From Rikenella sp031551865 (lineage in GTDB: Bacteria > Bacteroidota > Bacteroidia > Bacteroidales > Rikenellaceae): DNA of 64,000 nt. Numbering within the stretch: the first letter of the stretch is position 1; each line of letters opens with the position of its first letter. This document shows positions 1 through 9,455 of this stretch, piece by piece. The notes under the pieces were generated by a model. The model worked only from the letters and a program-made list of their open reading frames with translations. It was not told the DNA's origin and searched no databases. The translations under genes were made by a program, and so were the position numbers. The DNA is taken from contig JAVBMY010000004.1 of NCBI GenBank assembly GCA_031551865.1, positions 124,001 through 188,000 of the forward strand, in the 5' to 3' direction.

Positions 1-323
1 GCACGCGGATACGCCGCAAAGGATACCGCCTGGTCTCGGTTCCCGGCGCGCGGATCATGCATCTTGAGGGCGAAAGCACAAAAGACGCAAAAGAGCATCA
101 AGTGCGCTTCTCGGCCCGGGGACGGCGTCTGTTTTACCGCAAAGCCTACGGAAACGGCTACCTGCAGATGGCCGATATAGCATGGTTAGCGGGCATGCAC
201 TTCCGCAGCCTTGTCTTCGCACTGACCGGCAAACGCACAAGGCTCAACAATAACAGACGCGCCATAAAAATATTCCGCGAGGTTAAAGCCCAAGATACTC
301 CGACTAATGTACAACAACCATAA
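1..323 (+). CDS. Partial family 2 glycosyltransferase (C-terminal end)
   Basis: The reading frame is open at the left edge of the window and stops at 321-323, so only about the last 106 residues are present. The visible part reads into a pattern common near the end of the catalytic domain of family 2 glycosyltransferases (VPGARIMHLEGES), followed by a basic tail. The next glycosyltransferase starts 17 bases before this stop, so the two are translationally coupled in a surface-polysaccharide operon. Donor and acceptor sugars cannot be told from this fragment. The assignment rests on the short motif and on the neighbours. Confidence 0.6.
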   Translation, partial: TRIRRKGYRLVSVPGARIMHLEGESTKDAKEHQVRFSARGRRLFYRKAYGNGYLQMADIAWLAGMHFRSLVFALTGKRTRLNNNRRAIKIFREVKAQDTPTNVQQP

Positions 324-1308
324 CCTTATGACGCAGAAGGCTGGCGGAGCCGGAGCTCCGGTCGTTTCGGTAATCGTTCTCACGTACAATCAACAAGAGA
401 CCATATCGAGAACGCTGGACGCTATCCTCGCACAACAAACTACATACGATTTCGAGATCATCATAGGAGAGGATGCTTCTCCGGACGATGACACGCGGGC
501 CGTTTGCCAGGCCTATGCCGCCGCCCATCCCGGAATAGTCCGCCTTTTGCCCCCGGCGCCAAACAAAGGGTTGATGCAAAATTACGCTGACTGCCTCGGC
601 GAATGCCGGGGCCGCTATATCGCAGGGTGTGCCGGCGACGACTGGTGGCATAACCCGCACAAATTGCAGATGCAGGCGGAATACCTCGATCAGCACCGGG
701 AATGCGTACTGGTCTACACCGACTACGACATCTACAAACCGAAACGCAACCTTACGGTACACAACGCGTTGGGCCATGATTCCCGAGATACTTCCGGAAA
801 TATGACGGACAAACTGCTACGGGGCTTTTTCCTGCCGCCGATGACCGCCATGTACCGCCGCGAGGCCTTGGAAAAAATCGACTTCGGCCAGTACATTGCC
901 GGGGATTATATGGCCGAAGACTTGCCTATGTATCTCGATTTCTCACTGATGGGCGTCTTCGGATACATTGATGCCTCTACCGCGACATATACGGCATCCG
1001 GGGGATCGGCCAGCCATTTCGACGATGCCCGGAAAATGGAGTATTTCAATGAGAACATGCTCCGTATTCGCCGGGAGTTCATACAGCGTAAACCTTCGGC
1101 CACATCCGTTACGGATAAGCAACTGACAGAAGAATTCAACCACCGCATGCTTTGGTCGGCATTCGTGCTGTGCGACAGGAAGCTGGCCCTTAAATACGAT
1201 TCGCTGATCACAGCACGAACGGCAAGGGAGAGAGCGGTTGCCATTACCTGCAAAATACCTATCTTGTTCCGGACATATTTGCTGCTAAGAAAAATAATAC
1301 GCCGATGA
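307..1308 (+). CDS. Family 2 glycosyltransferase
   Basis: A 333-residue GT-A fold glycosyltransferase of family 2. The nucleotide-binding start (VVSVIVLTYNQQ, from about residue 18) is followed by an acidic IIGEDASPDDD segment and a GDDWWH segment that fits the metal-binding DxD-type region. It probably transfers an activated sugar to a lipid-linked saccharide at the cytoplasmic membrane. The ATG at 307 overlaps the previous gene by 17 bases; a second ATG at 328 would remove seven residues and is an equally possible start. Its stop overlaps the next start by four bases (ATGA). The specific sugar is unknown. Confidence 0.85.
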   Translation: MYNNHNLMTQKAGGAGAPVVSVIVLTYNQQETISRTLDAILAQQTTYDFEIIIGEDASPDDDTRAVCQAYAAAHPGIVRLLPPAPNKGLMQNYADCLGECRGRYIAGCAGDDWWHNPHKLQMQAEYLDQHRECVLVYTDYDIYKPKRNLTVHNALGHDSRDTSGNMTDKLLRGFFLPPMTAMYRREALEKIDFGQYIAGDYMAEDLPMYLDFSLMGVFGYIDASTATYTASGGSASHFDDARKMEYFNENMLRIRREFIQRKPSATSVTDKQLTEEFNHRMLWSAFVLCDRKLALKYDSLITARTARERAVAITCKIPILFRTYLLLRKIIRR

Positions 1309-2018
1309 TCCCCCGTACAATACATTACATCTGGTTCGGCGGAGCCCCGATCCCCGAACGATACCGGAAATTCATAGACCACTGGCGCACACTGATGCCG
1401 GACTGGGAGGTGATCTGCTGGGACGAAACCAACTTCGACCCCAGGCAATGCGACTATTGTCGCGAAGCCTACGAAGCCGGGCGCTGGGCTTTCGTGTCGG
1501 ACTACGCGCGCCTGAAAGTCCTGTACGACCATGGCGGTATCTACCTCGACACCGACGAAGAACTGATCAAGCCCCTCGACCGGTTTGCCGGACACAAAGC
1601 AATCTTCGGTATGGAGCCGGGTAACCGGATGCAGGCCGGACTATTGGGCTGCGAACCCGGAAGCCCCGTCATGCGCGCCATGCTCGACCACTACGAGGGC
1701 ATACATTACCTGCAGCCCGACGGTACACAGGACAACACCGTCATCGGCACGCACATTGCCGGAGTGTTGCAGCAATTATACCCTTCGTTCCGCTACGACA
1801 GCCACATCACCCAGGAGCTGGAGAGCGGGGTAGTGGTCTATCCCGACGAATACTTCTGCCCCGACCTGCTGGGCCTGAAAATAGGGGAGAACAATTACGC
1901 CGTACACCGGCCCATGGGGTCGTGGCTCAGCACCGGAGGCCGCCTGCGCAAGAACTTGTACATCCTGGTCACCAGGATCAGGCCCCTGGCCTGGCTCTAT
2001 AAAAAAATCAAGCGGTAA
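1305..2018 (+). CDS. Family 32 glycosyltransferase (DxD sugar transferase)
   Basis: A 237-residue protein that begins with the family signature IPRTIHYIWFGG and has the GGIYLDTD block with DTD at residues 82-84, the metal and nucleotide-sugar binding motif of the Och1/capsular GT32 group. A WAFVSDYARLKVLYDHGG block precedes it, as in bacterial capsule and LPS members. It probably adds a hexose to the growing polysaccharide. It overlaps the upstream glycosyltransferase by four bases, so the two are translated as a unit. Length is normal for bacterial members. Sugar specificity cannot be read from sequence. Confidence 0.87.
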   Translation: MIPRTIHYIWFGGAPIPERYRKFIDHWRTLMPDWEVICWDETNFDPRQCDYCREAYEAGRWAFVSDYARLKVLYDHGGIYLDTDEELIKPLDRFAGHKAIFGMEPGNRMQAGLLGCEPGSPVMRAMLDHYEGIHYLQPDGTQDNTVIGTHIAGVLQQLYPSFRYDSHITQELESGVVVYPDEYFCPDLLGLKIGENNYAVHRPMGSWLSTGGRLRKNLYILVTRIRPLAWLYKKIKR

Positions 2019-2175
2019 CCGGGTAGTCCCCCGAAAAGGAAGGCCTCGCTTTTTAAATCCGAACCACTGGTAAACAGCAGATTTTCCGCAGGAAGGCCCC
2101 GCGCGCGCAACCAGACAACGATCAAACGATAAATCTTCCGGGGCAAAAACCCCGAATAACTACACAGAATAACCG

Positions 2176-3237
2176 GTGCTCCCGTACTACCTCATATTCG
2201 GCCTGCTGGCCCTGCTGGCTTTCTCCGACGCATTCACGGTCAACCCGCGCCAGAGGCAGTTGCTGTTCCTGTTCGCCGGGCTCGTACTCGCACTCTTCGC
2301 CGGGATGCGCTCCGACGTATTCCCCGACTACGAAGCCTATGCACTATACTTCGACGAGCTCAGCTCTGGCAATGAAAGCACGCTGGTTGCCACGGAACCC
2401 GGGTTTATCCTGATCAACAAGGTCATCGGATTTTTCACCGGTAACTCCGTATGGCTCTTTATGTTCATGGCAGTTACGGCGGTTGCGATCAACCTCAAAA
2501 GTTTCAAAGACTACACCCCGTTCTTTTTCATTCCGGTGCTGGTCTATTTTTCGCACACCTACCTCGGGCGCGAACTGATGCAAATCCGGGCCGGGGTAGC
2601 GGCGGCCATGTGCCTGTTCGCCCTGCGATACATCATGCGGAACCAGTTCTGGAGATTCCTTTTGATCGTGCTGGTGGCCGCTTCGGTACACCTGGCCTCC
2701 CTTGCCTTTATCGTGGCATATCCTGTCGTGAAAATGAACATGGGACGCAAGACCTGGGCTTTGATCCTGACAATGTGTACCCTGATCGGTATCGTCAGCC
2801 CGCTCGGCGCCCTGCTGCGCCAACTGCCATTCGTCGACGCCATAAGCCGCCTGCAGGACTACACCGCAAGCGACACCTACGGCGGAAGCCTCGGAGTCCT
2901 GACCAATCCCACCTTCCTCAAGCAACTGTTCATCAGCTCGATAGGGTTAGTGTTCTACGACAAACTCAGCGCCAAAGTGCCGTATTTTCGGACTTTCCTC
3001 ATCTGTTACCTGATCGCGACCTGCTGGTTGGTACTATGGAACGACTTCGGTATTCTGGCCGCCCGCGTCGCCACTTTCTTCTCGATCAGCGAAGGGCTCC
3101 TGCTGGCCAGTTTCATGTACCTGGTATCGCGGGAATCCCGGCCGATATACGTAACTTTGGTGATCGCACTGGCATTCATGATGCTGTACTTGAACCTGAG
3201 CGACCCTCATTTCCCGCCATACCAGTCAGTGTTGTAA
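2176..3237 (+). CDS. EpsG/Wzy-like polysaccharide polymerase
   Basis: A 353-residue, very hydrophobic protein with about nine or ten membrane segments starting within the first residues. The SDVFPDYEAYALYF segment in the loop after the second helix and the ELMQIRAGVAAAMCLFAL segment are typical of the EpsG family of O-antigen/exopolysaccharide polymerases. It would join repeat units on the periplasmic side of the inner membrane. The start is a GTG. An in-frame TAA lies at 2170-2172, only two codons upstream, and the next ATG would remove the first membrane helix, so the GTG is well supported. It is followed after seven bases by a GT4 enzyme. Confidence 0.78.
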   Translation: MLPYYLIFGLLALLAFSDAFTVNPRQRQLLFLFAGLVLALFAGMRSDVFPDYEAYALYFDELSSGNESTLVATEPGFILINKVIGFFTGNSVWLFMFMAVTAVAINLKSFKDYTPFFFIPVLVYFSHTYLGRELMQIRAGVAAAMCLFALRYIMRNQFWRFLLIVLVAASVHLASLAFIVAYPVVKMNMGRKTWALILTMCTLIGIVSPLGALLRQLPFVDAISRLQDYTASDTYGGSLGVLTNPTFLKQLFISSIGLVFYDKLSAKVPYFRTFLICYLIATCWLVLWNDFGILAARVATFFSISEGLLLASFMYLVSRESRPIYVTLVIALAFMMLYLNLSDPHFPPYQSVL

Positions 3238-3244
3238 TACCACT

Positions 3245-4357
3245 ATGAAGATACTGCATATCACCAACATGTTCGAGCAGGGCGGGGTAGACAGCCTGCT
3301 CATGCAACTGTTGCCCCGCATGGCCGCCGCAGGGCATCAGGTGGAATTGCTGGTGTTGGCCCGCAAGAATGCCTCGAAGGCCGCAGAACTGGCAGGGCAG
3401 GGCGTTCCTGTGCATATCGGAAAATATGCAAACGTATATGATCCTCGGAACATCGGCCAGATAAGGAAACTGCTCAAGAAAGGCGGTTACGATCTGATAC
3501 ACACCCATCTGTTCCCGACGCAGTTATACGCCATCCTGGCCGTCGGCTGTATGGGAAAATGCAGGCCCGCGATGGTAACGACCGAACACTGCACCACCAA
3601 CAACCGGCGGACAAAGCGCTGGTTCCGCCCGATTGACCGTTTCATGTACAAGCACTACGATACGGTGGCCGGGGTTTGTGACGCCGCGAGGGATAACCTC
3701 AGGCAATGGTCGGGGCAATGGGATAAGATCGTGTCGATTCCCAACGGTATAGACACCGCTGCCTTCGCGGGGGTAAAACCGTACACAAACGAAGAACTTG
3801 GCCTGCCCCCCGCGGCGCGCAGAGTGGTCATGGTGGCCCGCTTCTTCGGCCAGAAAGACCAAGCCACGGCCGTACGCTCCATGCAACACCTGCCCGCCGA
3901 TGTACACTTGTTGTTCGCCGGATCGGGCGAAACCCTCGAAGCATGCCGTTCGCTGGCCGATACGCTGGGTGTGGCCGACAGGGTGCATTTTCTCGGACGG
4001 TGCGACGACGTGGGCAGGGTAGTGGCCTCGGCCGATATCGGCATGCTCTCCACATTCTACGAAGGGATGCCGATCAGCATACTCGAATATTTCGCACTGG
4101 GTAAGCCTGTCGTGGCCACCGATGTCGACGGCGTACACGAGCTCGTCGGCGACCTGCGCCTGCTGAACCCGCCGCAAGACGACAGGCTGCTGGCCGGCAA
4201 TATTCTTTACCTGCTCGACCATCCGGATTACGCCCGTCAAACCGCCGACCGCAATCTGGCCAAATCGCAAGCATACACCCTTGAGAAAATGAACGCCGCC
4301 TATCTGGAACTATACAACCGGATGACTCGGGCGACAGCCACAAACGCAAGACGATAG
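3245..4357 (+). CDS. Family 4 glycosyltransferase
   Basis: A 370-residue GT-B fold glycosyltransferase. The N-terminal acceptor domain starts MKILHITNMFEQGGVDSLL, and the C-terminal donor domain carries the FYEGMPISILEYFALGKPVV block with the family's E-x7-E pair, then a VDGVHELV loop. It probably works on the cytoplasmic face of the membrane, adding a sugar to the undecaprenyl-linked repeat unit. It lies seven bases after the polymerase and six before another glycosyltransferase, so it is part of the same transcription unit. The exact linkage is unknown. Confidence 0.88.
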   Translation: MKILHITNMFEQGGVDSLLMQLLPRMAAAGHQVELLVLARKNASKAAELAGQGVPVHIGKYANVYDPRNIGQIRKLLKKGGYDLIHTHLFPTQLYAILAVGCMGKCRPAMVTTEHCTTNNRRTKRWFRPIDRFMYKHYDTVAGVCDAARDNLRQWSGQWDKIVSIPNGIDTAAFAGVKPYTNEELGLPPAARRVVMVARFFGQKDQATAVRSMQHLPADVHLLFAGSGETLEACRSLADTLGVADRVHFLGRCDDVGRVVASADIGMLSTFYEGMPISILEYFALGKPVVATDVDGVHELVGDLRLLNPPQDDRLLAGNILYLLDHPDYARQTADRNLAKSQAYTLEKMNAAYLELYNRMTRATATNARR

Positions 4358-4363
4358 CACACC

Positions 4364-5128
4364 ATGGAATCCACTGCAAATCCCTTAGTTTCAATCATCA
4401 CCCCGAGCTATAACTCCGAGCGGTTCGTGGCGCAAACCATCGAGTCGGTATTAGCCCAAACTTTCGGCAATTGGGAGATGGTCATCGTGAACGACGGCAG
4501 CAAAGACCGTTCGCCAGAACTGATCCAAGGGTTCGCCAACCGCGACCCCCGCATACGGCTGATCACCCAACCCAACGGCGGTTCTGCTGCTGCGCGCAAC
4601 AATGCCTTGCGCCACGCCCGGGGCCGCTACATCTGCTTTCTCGATGCCGACGACCTGTGGGATCCCGGTTTCCTCGAAGCCCAGCTTGTCTTCATCCGCG
4701 AGAAACAAGCCGCCGTAGTATTCGCCTCGTACCGCCGCATCGACGAGAGCGGCCAGGAGATCCTGAGACCATTCGTCGTGCCCGGAAAGGTGAACTACAA
4801 AGGCTTGCTGAAGACCTGCTCCATCTCGTGCCTCACGGCAATGTACGACCGAACGAAGACCGGCGAAGTGTTTTTCCGTGAAGAGCTCAAGAGTATGCGC
4901 GACGACTTCGTGTTTTGGTTATCGATCCTCAAGCGGGGAGGCTGTGCCTACGGAAACCCGGCCATACTGGCCTCGTACCGCGTATTCACTGCCAGCACCA
5001 CGGGAAACAAGCGCAAGGTCATCAAGCCGCAATTCATGGTCTACTACCAGGTCGAAAAACTCGGGCTGCCGGGGAGTATCTATTATTTTATCCACTGGGC
5101 CGTCAACGGATTCCTCAAATACCGCTAA
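4364..5128 (+). CDS. Family 2 glycosyltransferase
   Basis: A 254-residue family 2 enzyme. It shows VSIITPSYNSERFVAQTIESVL at residues of about 9-30, a VNDGSKDRSPELI nucleotide-binding loop and a CFLDADDLWDPGFLEAQ segment holding the DxD motif. Bacterial enzymes of this size usually add one sugar to an LPS or capsule repeat unit. It lies six bases after the GT4 gene and six before the mutase-like flavoprotein. The domain call is firm; substrate is not predictable. Confidence 0.87.
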   Translation: MESTANPLVSIITPSYNSERFVAQTIESVLAQTFGNWEMVIVNDGSKDRSPELIQGFANRDPRIRLITQPNGGSAAARNNALRHARGRYICFLDADDLWDPGFLEAQLVFIREKQAAVVFASYRRIDESGQEILRPFVVPGKVNYKGLLKTCSISCLTAMYDRTKTGEVFFREELKSMRDDFVFWLSILKRGGCAYGNPAILASYRVFTASTTGNKRKVIKPQFMVYYQVEKLGLPGSIYYFIHWAVNGFLKYR

Positions 5129-5134
5129 ACCGTT

Positions 5135-6385
5135 ATGGATCTTATCATAGGGGCCGGTGTCTCAGGCATCAGCTATGCCAACTTCACCGACAACGATTTC
5201 CTGATTCTCGAACAGGAACCGGAAATCGGGGGTTATTGCCGCACCATCAAGAAAAACGGATTCGTCTGGGACTATTCGGGCCACTTCTTTCACTTCCGGC
5301 ACCCTGAACTCGAAGAACTGGTGTGCCGGCACATCGACCCGTCGACCCTGCGGAAGGTCGAAAAACACACTCAAATCCTCTATAAGGGACAGTATATCGA
5401 TTTCCCGTTCCAGAAAAACATCCACCAGCTTGACAAAGAAGAGTTCATCGACTGCCTGTACGACCTGTTCGTCGCCGATCGGCAGACCGAGCCAAAGAGC
5501 TTCAAGCAGATGATATACAGAAACTTAGGCATATCTATCGCCGAAAAGTTCCTGATCCCCTACAACCAGAAACTCTACGCCTGCGACCTCGACACGCTCG
5601 ATCAGGATGCCATGGGGCGCTTTTTTCCCGCTGCCAGCCGCGAAGAGATCGTGCTGAACTTCCGGAATTCGCAGAACAGCTCGTACAACACCTTCTTTAC
5701 CTATCCGACCGGAGGGGCCGAGGCCTACATACATTCGCTCGCTTCCAATATCCCTGAGGAAAAGGTAGTGCTCAACGAACGGGTGACCGGGATCAATTCC
5801 GCCGAAAAGTCAATACGAACGAGTCTTGGCCGCGAACTCCGCTACGACCGCCTGATTTCGACCATGCCGTTACCCCACTTGCTCGATATGGCTGGAGTGG
5901 AGTACGACCGGACTGTTTTTTCGAGCAACAAGGTGCTGACGTTCAACCTCGGATTCGACCGCAAAGGTTGCGATCGAGTGAATAGTTGGATATATATCCC
6001 TGACCCTGAGGCTGTTTTTTACCGAGTAGGGTATTACGACAATATCATCGGTGGCGACCGTATGTCGCTTTATGTAGAAATCGGACTGAGACAGGGCCAG
6101 CCCCTTGCCCCGGAAACCGAATACCTGGAACGCATCCTGAACGACTTGCGCCGCATGGGCATTGTGACCGACCAGAAGCTGACGGATTATTCTGTCGTAC
6201 TGATGGATCCGGCCTACGTGCATATCAACCGGGACGGCATTGCCGAGACCGAACACTGCAAACAATTACTGGCCTCTATGGATATTTATTCCATCGGCCG
6301 CTACGGCAGTTGGACGTATTGTTCGATTGAAGACAATATTCTCGAAGCCCGTGAGCTGGCCGCCGCAATCAGCCAATCCCAATAG
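5135..6385 (+). CDS. UDP-galactopyranose-mutase-like FAD oxidoreductase
   Basis: A 416-residue flavoprotein. It opens directly with a Rossmann FAD-binding motif (LIIGAGVSGISYANF), then an acidic end of beta-2 (ILEQEPEIGGYCRT) and the DYSGHFFHF block found in the UDP-galactopyranose mutase / protoporphyrinogen-oxidase-like group of polysaccharide loci. It is the last gene of the glycosyltransferase cluster and probably modifies a nucleotide sugar or lipid-linked sugar in the cytoplasm. It diverges from classical Glf, so a mutase reaction is only one possibility; a sugar oxidase or desaturase-like role is another. No terminator hairpin with a clear T-run for the plus strand is seen right after it. 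Confidence 0.7.
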   Translation: MDLIIGAGVSGISYANFTDNDFLILEQEPEIGGYCRTIKKNGFVWDYSGHFFHFRHPELEELVCRHIDPSTLRKVEKHTQILYKGQYIDFPFQKNIHQLDKEEFIDCLYDLFVADRQTEPKSFKQMIYRNLGISIAEKFLIPYNQKLYACDLDTLDQDAMGRFFPAASREEIVLNFRNSQNSSYNTFFTYPTGGAEAYIHSLASNIPEEKVVLNERVTGINSAEKSIRTSLGRELRYDRLISTMPLPHLLDMAGVEYDRTVFSSNKVLTFNLGFDRKGCDRVNSWIYIPDPEAVFYRVGYYDNIIGGDRMSLYVEIGLRQGQPLAPETEYLERILNDLRRMGIVTDQKLTDYSVVLMDPAYVHINRDGIAETEHCKQLLASMDIYSIGRYGSWTYCSIEDNILEARELAAAISQSQ

Positions 6386-6570
6386 ACGACCACCAAGCGA
6401 GCGAGAAGCGAACTAAGAATCCCTCGGCATTTCGCTCTTCCCTTTGTAATTTAACATAATATAAATTATAGAAAAATAAAACAAGGCTAAAAGAAGCCAG
6501 ATAGAATTTAACATAATAAACCTGCTCCTACCGTCGTATACCGCTACAAATCAGGCAAGGGGGGAGGGAT

Positions 6571-6608
6571 TAAAATAAAACAGGCGGAGAAAAGATTCTC
6601 CGCCTGTT
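6571..6608 (-). terminator. Intrinsic terminator of the frd operon
   Basis: A perfect 13-bp stem (6579-6591 pairing with 6596-6608) with a four-base loop lies just after the frdB stop. On the minus strand the stem is followed by a T-rich run (complement of 6571-6578). It sits between convergent genes and may also stop plus-strand transcription weakly. Confidence 0.8.
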
Positions 6609-6630
6609 CCGGTTTGTATATGGATAAAGG

Positions 6631-7374
6631 TTAATCTTTCAGCTTGGCCAGCAGAAATTCGCGGTTCAGGCGGGCGATGTGAGCGATCGAAATGCCTTTG
6701 GGGCATTCGACTTCGCAGGCGCCGGTGTTGGTGCAGCCACCGAAGCCGAGCTCGTCCATCTTGGCGACCATGGCTTTGGCGCGGCGCGAAGCCTCAATGC
6801 GTCCTTGAGGAAGTAGCGCCAGCGATGATACGCGGGCCGCCACGAACAGCATGGCCGAACCGTTCTTGCAGGTGGCCACGCAGGCACCGCAACCGATGCA
6901 GGCGGCGGCATCCATCGATTCGTCACTCTTGTGCTTGGCGACCGCAATGGCATTGGCATCGGGCACCCCGCCGGTGTTCACCGAGATAAATCCTCCGGCT
7001 TGGAGCACTTTGTCGAATGCCGTACGGTCGACCACGAGGTCTCTCACCACGGGGAAAGCACCGCTACGCCACGGTTCGATCACGATCGTTTCGCCGTCGC
7101 GGAACTTGCGCATGTGGAGCTGGCAGGTGGTCACATCGTCGTCGGGCCCGTGGGCGCGCCCGTTCACGAAGAGCGAACACATGCCGCAGATACCTTCGCG
7201 GCAGTCGTGGTCGAACGCGATGGGCTCTTCGCCGGCGTGGATCAGGTTGTTGTTGAGCATGTCGAGCATTTCAAGGAACGACGTGCCGTCAGAAACGCCT
7301 TCGACCGTATATTCTTTGAATTCTCCTTTGGCTTTGGCGTTGGCCTGGCGCCATATCTTGAGTTTGAAATTCAT
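6631..7374 (-). CDS. frdB: Fumarate reductase/succinate dehydrogenase iron-sulfur subunit
   Basis: A 247-residue electron-transfer subunit that passes electrons between the cytochrome b quinone site and the flavoprotein. The N-terminal plant-ferredoxin domain has the 2Fe-2S cysteines at residues 58, 63, 66 and 84 (DCREGICGMC). The C-terminal domain has ACIGCGACVATCKNG and CTNTGACEVECPKG, the ligands of the remaining two clusters. Length matches the Bacteroidota/Epsilon-type enzyme. It is the last gene of the frdC-X-frdA-frdB operon, 99 bases after frdA. In anaerobic Bacteroidota this complex mainly works as a fumarate reductase; sdhB is the equivalent name. Confidence 0.95.
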   Translation of the reverse strand: MNFKLKIWRQANAKAKGEFKEYTVEGVSDGTSFLEMLDMLNNNLIHAGEEPIAFDHDCREGICGMCSLFVNGRAHGPDDDVTTCQLHMRKFRDGETIVIEPWRSGAFPVVRDLVVDRTAFDKVLQAGGFISVNTGGVPDANAIAVAKHKSDESMDAAACIGCGACVATCKNGSAMLFVAARVSSLALLPQGRIEASRRAKAMVAKMDELGFGGCTNTGACEVECPKGISIAHIARLNREFLLAKLKD

Positions 7375-7473
7375 CGTATTGTGTTTTCTAAAATTATCAC
7401 TACTCTACCCTTCTGGTTTCCAGCAAGATCGACGGAATGTTATGATCCCGCGGACCCCGAGGGGGCGCAGGCT

Positions 7474-9423
7474 TTATTCTTTGTAGTTGCGTTGGGCCAG
7501 CTTGATGGCTTCGAAGGAGAGTTCTTCCTTGTACATGACAGGTTCTTTATCAACTCCCTGCCATTCCCAAACGGCCACATAGGTAAAATGTTTGTCGTCG
7601 CGCTGGGCTTCGCCTTCGGGCGTCTGGTACTCTTCGCGGAAGTGGCCGCCGCACGATTCTTCGCGGTTCAGTGCGTCGCGGGCCATCAGTTCGCCCATTT
7701 CCATGAAGTCGGCCACGCGGAGGGCTTTCTCGACTTCCTGGTTGAACTCGCCGTTGACACCTGGCACTTTCACGTCGGCCCAGAATTCCTTACGGAGCTT
7801 CTGTATCTTGGTGATGGCTTCGGTCAGGCCGGCCTTGTTGCGGGCCATGCCGACGTTGTCCCACATGATGTGGCCAAGTTCTTTGTGGAATTCGTCCACC
7901 GTACGTGAACCTTTGACAGAGAGGAGCTTATCGACTTTCGCGCGGATAGCGTCTTCGGCTTCGGCGAACTCTTTGGCGTTGGTGTCCACGCGGGGGGTCT
8001 GGATCTCGTGAGAGAGGTAGTCGCCGATGGTGTACGGCAATACGAAGTAACCGTCGGCCAGCCCCTGCATCAGGGCCGAAGCGCCAAGGCGGTTGGCACC
8101 GTGGTCGGAGAAGTTGGCCTCGCCGATGGCGTACAGGCCCGGGATCGCGGTCATCAGGTTGTAGTCGACCCAAATGCCGCCCATCGTGTAGTGCACGGCC
8201 GGATAGATCATCATCGGCTCTTCGTAGGGGTTCACGTCGACGATCTTTTCGTACATCTGGAAAAGGTTGCCGTAACGTTCTTCGATCACGTGCTTGCCGA
8301 GGCGGGCGATGGCGGTCGAGAAATCGAGGAACACGGCCAGCCCGGTTTCATTCACGCCGAATCCGGCGTCGCAGCGTTCCTTGGCGGCACGCGAAGCCAC
8401 GTCGCGCGGCACGAGATTACCGAAGGCGGGATAGCGGCGCTCAAGATAGTAGTCGCGGTCTTCTTCGGGAATTTGCGAAGCTTTGAGGGTTTTGTTGCGC
8501 AGTTTTTCTACGTCTTCTCTTTTCTTAGGTACCCAGATGCGCCCGTCGTTGCGGAGCGACTCGGACATCAGGGTCAGTTTCGATTGTTGCTCACCGTGTA
8601 CCGGGATACAGGTGGGGTGGATCTGCGTGAAGCAGGGGTTGGCGAACATGGCTCCTTTCTTGTAGCACTGCCAGGCGGCCGAACCGTTGGAGTTCATGGC
8701 GTTGGTCGACAGGAAGAATACGTTGCCGTATCCGCCGCTGGCAATCACCACGGCATGGGCGCCGAAACGTTCGATCTCGCCGGTCACAAGATTGCGGGCG
8801 ATGATCCCCCGGGCTTTGCCGTCGATCACCACCACGTCGAGCATTTCGTGGCGGGGATAGCTTTTTACCGATCCTTTGGCGACCTGGCGGTTGAGCGCGG
8901 CATAGGCGCCGAGCAACAACTGCTGACCGGTCTGGCCGCGGGCATAGAACGTGCGGCTCACTTGGGCGCCGCCGAACGAGCGGTTGTCGAGCAGTCCGCC
9001 GTAGTCACGGGCGAAGGGGACACCCTGGGCCACGCACTGGTCGATGATCAGGCCCGACACTTCGGCCAGACGGTAGACGTTGGCCTCACGGGCACGGTAG
9101 TCGCCGCCCTTGATGGTATCGTAGAACAGGCGGTATACCGAGTCGTTGTCGTTCTGGTAATTTTTCGAGGCATTGATCCCCCCTTGAGCGGCGATGGAGT
9201 GCGCGCGGCGGGGCGAATCGCTGATACAGAATGCCTTGACGTTGTAGCCGAGTTCCCCGAGCGAGGCGGCAGCCGAAGCGCCGCCCAGTCCGGTTCCGAT
9301 GACTATGATGTCGAGTTTTCGCTTGTTTGCGGGGCTGACCACTTTGATGTCAGCCTTATGTTTGGTCCACTTTTGGGCCACGGGGCCCTCGGGGATTCTT
9401 GAATCTATTTTAAGCTCAGCCAT
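7474..9423 (-). CDS. frdA: Fumarate reductase/succinate dehydrogenase flavoprotein subunit
   Basis: A 649-residue catalytic subunit that interconverts fumarate and succinate on the cytoplasmic side of the membrane. The FAD-binding start is VIGTGLGGASAAASLGELGY at about residue 41. The RRAHSIAAQGG block places the covalent FAD histidine at residue 75, and the HPTCIPV region belongs to the active site. Size fits the B-type enzymes of Bacteroidota and Wolinella rather than the shorter E. coli FrdA. It follows the unknown membrane protein by 32 bases and precedes frdB. The reducing direction is inferred from the anaerobic metabolism encoded around it. Confidence 0.96.
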   Translation of the reverse strand: MAELKIDSRIPEGPVAQKWTKHKADIKVVSPANKRKLDIIVIGTGLGGASAAASLGELGYNVKAFCISDSPRRAHSIAAQGGINASKNYQNDNDSVYRLFYDTIKGGDYRAREANVYRLAEVSGLIIDQCVAQGVPFARDYGGLLDNRSFGGAQVSRTFYARGQTGQQLLLGAYAALNRQVAKGSVKSYPRHEMLDVVVIDGKARGIIARNLVTGEIERFGAHAVVIASGGYGNVFFLSTNAMNSNGSAAWQCYKKGAMFANPCFTQIHPTCIPVHGEQQSKLTLMSESLRNDGRIWVPKKREDVEKLRNKTLKASQIPEEDRDYYLERRYPAFGNLVPRDVASRAAKERCDAGFGVNETGLAVFLDFSTAIARLGKHVIEERYGNLFQMYEKIVDVNPYEEPMMIYPAVHYTMGGIWVDYNLMTAIPGLYAIGEANFSDHGANRLGASALMQGLADGYFVLPYTIGDYLSHEIQTPRVDTNAKEFAEAEDAIRAKVDKLLSVKGSRTVDEFHKELGHIMWDNVGMARNKAGLTEAITKIQKLRKEFWADVKVPGVNGEFNQEVEKALRVADFMEMGELMARDALNREESCGGHFREEYQTPEGEAQRDDKHFTYVAVWEWQGVDKEPVMYKEELSFEAIKLAQRNYKE

Positions 9424-9455
9424 TTTCTCTGTGTGTTTATCAATGTGATTCGCGA

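Noticed and set aside
8008..9402. Long plus-strand open frame opposite frdA
   Set aside because: It lies wholly antisense to a clear frdA and has no domain; high GC with biased codons makes such frames common.
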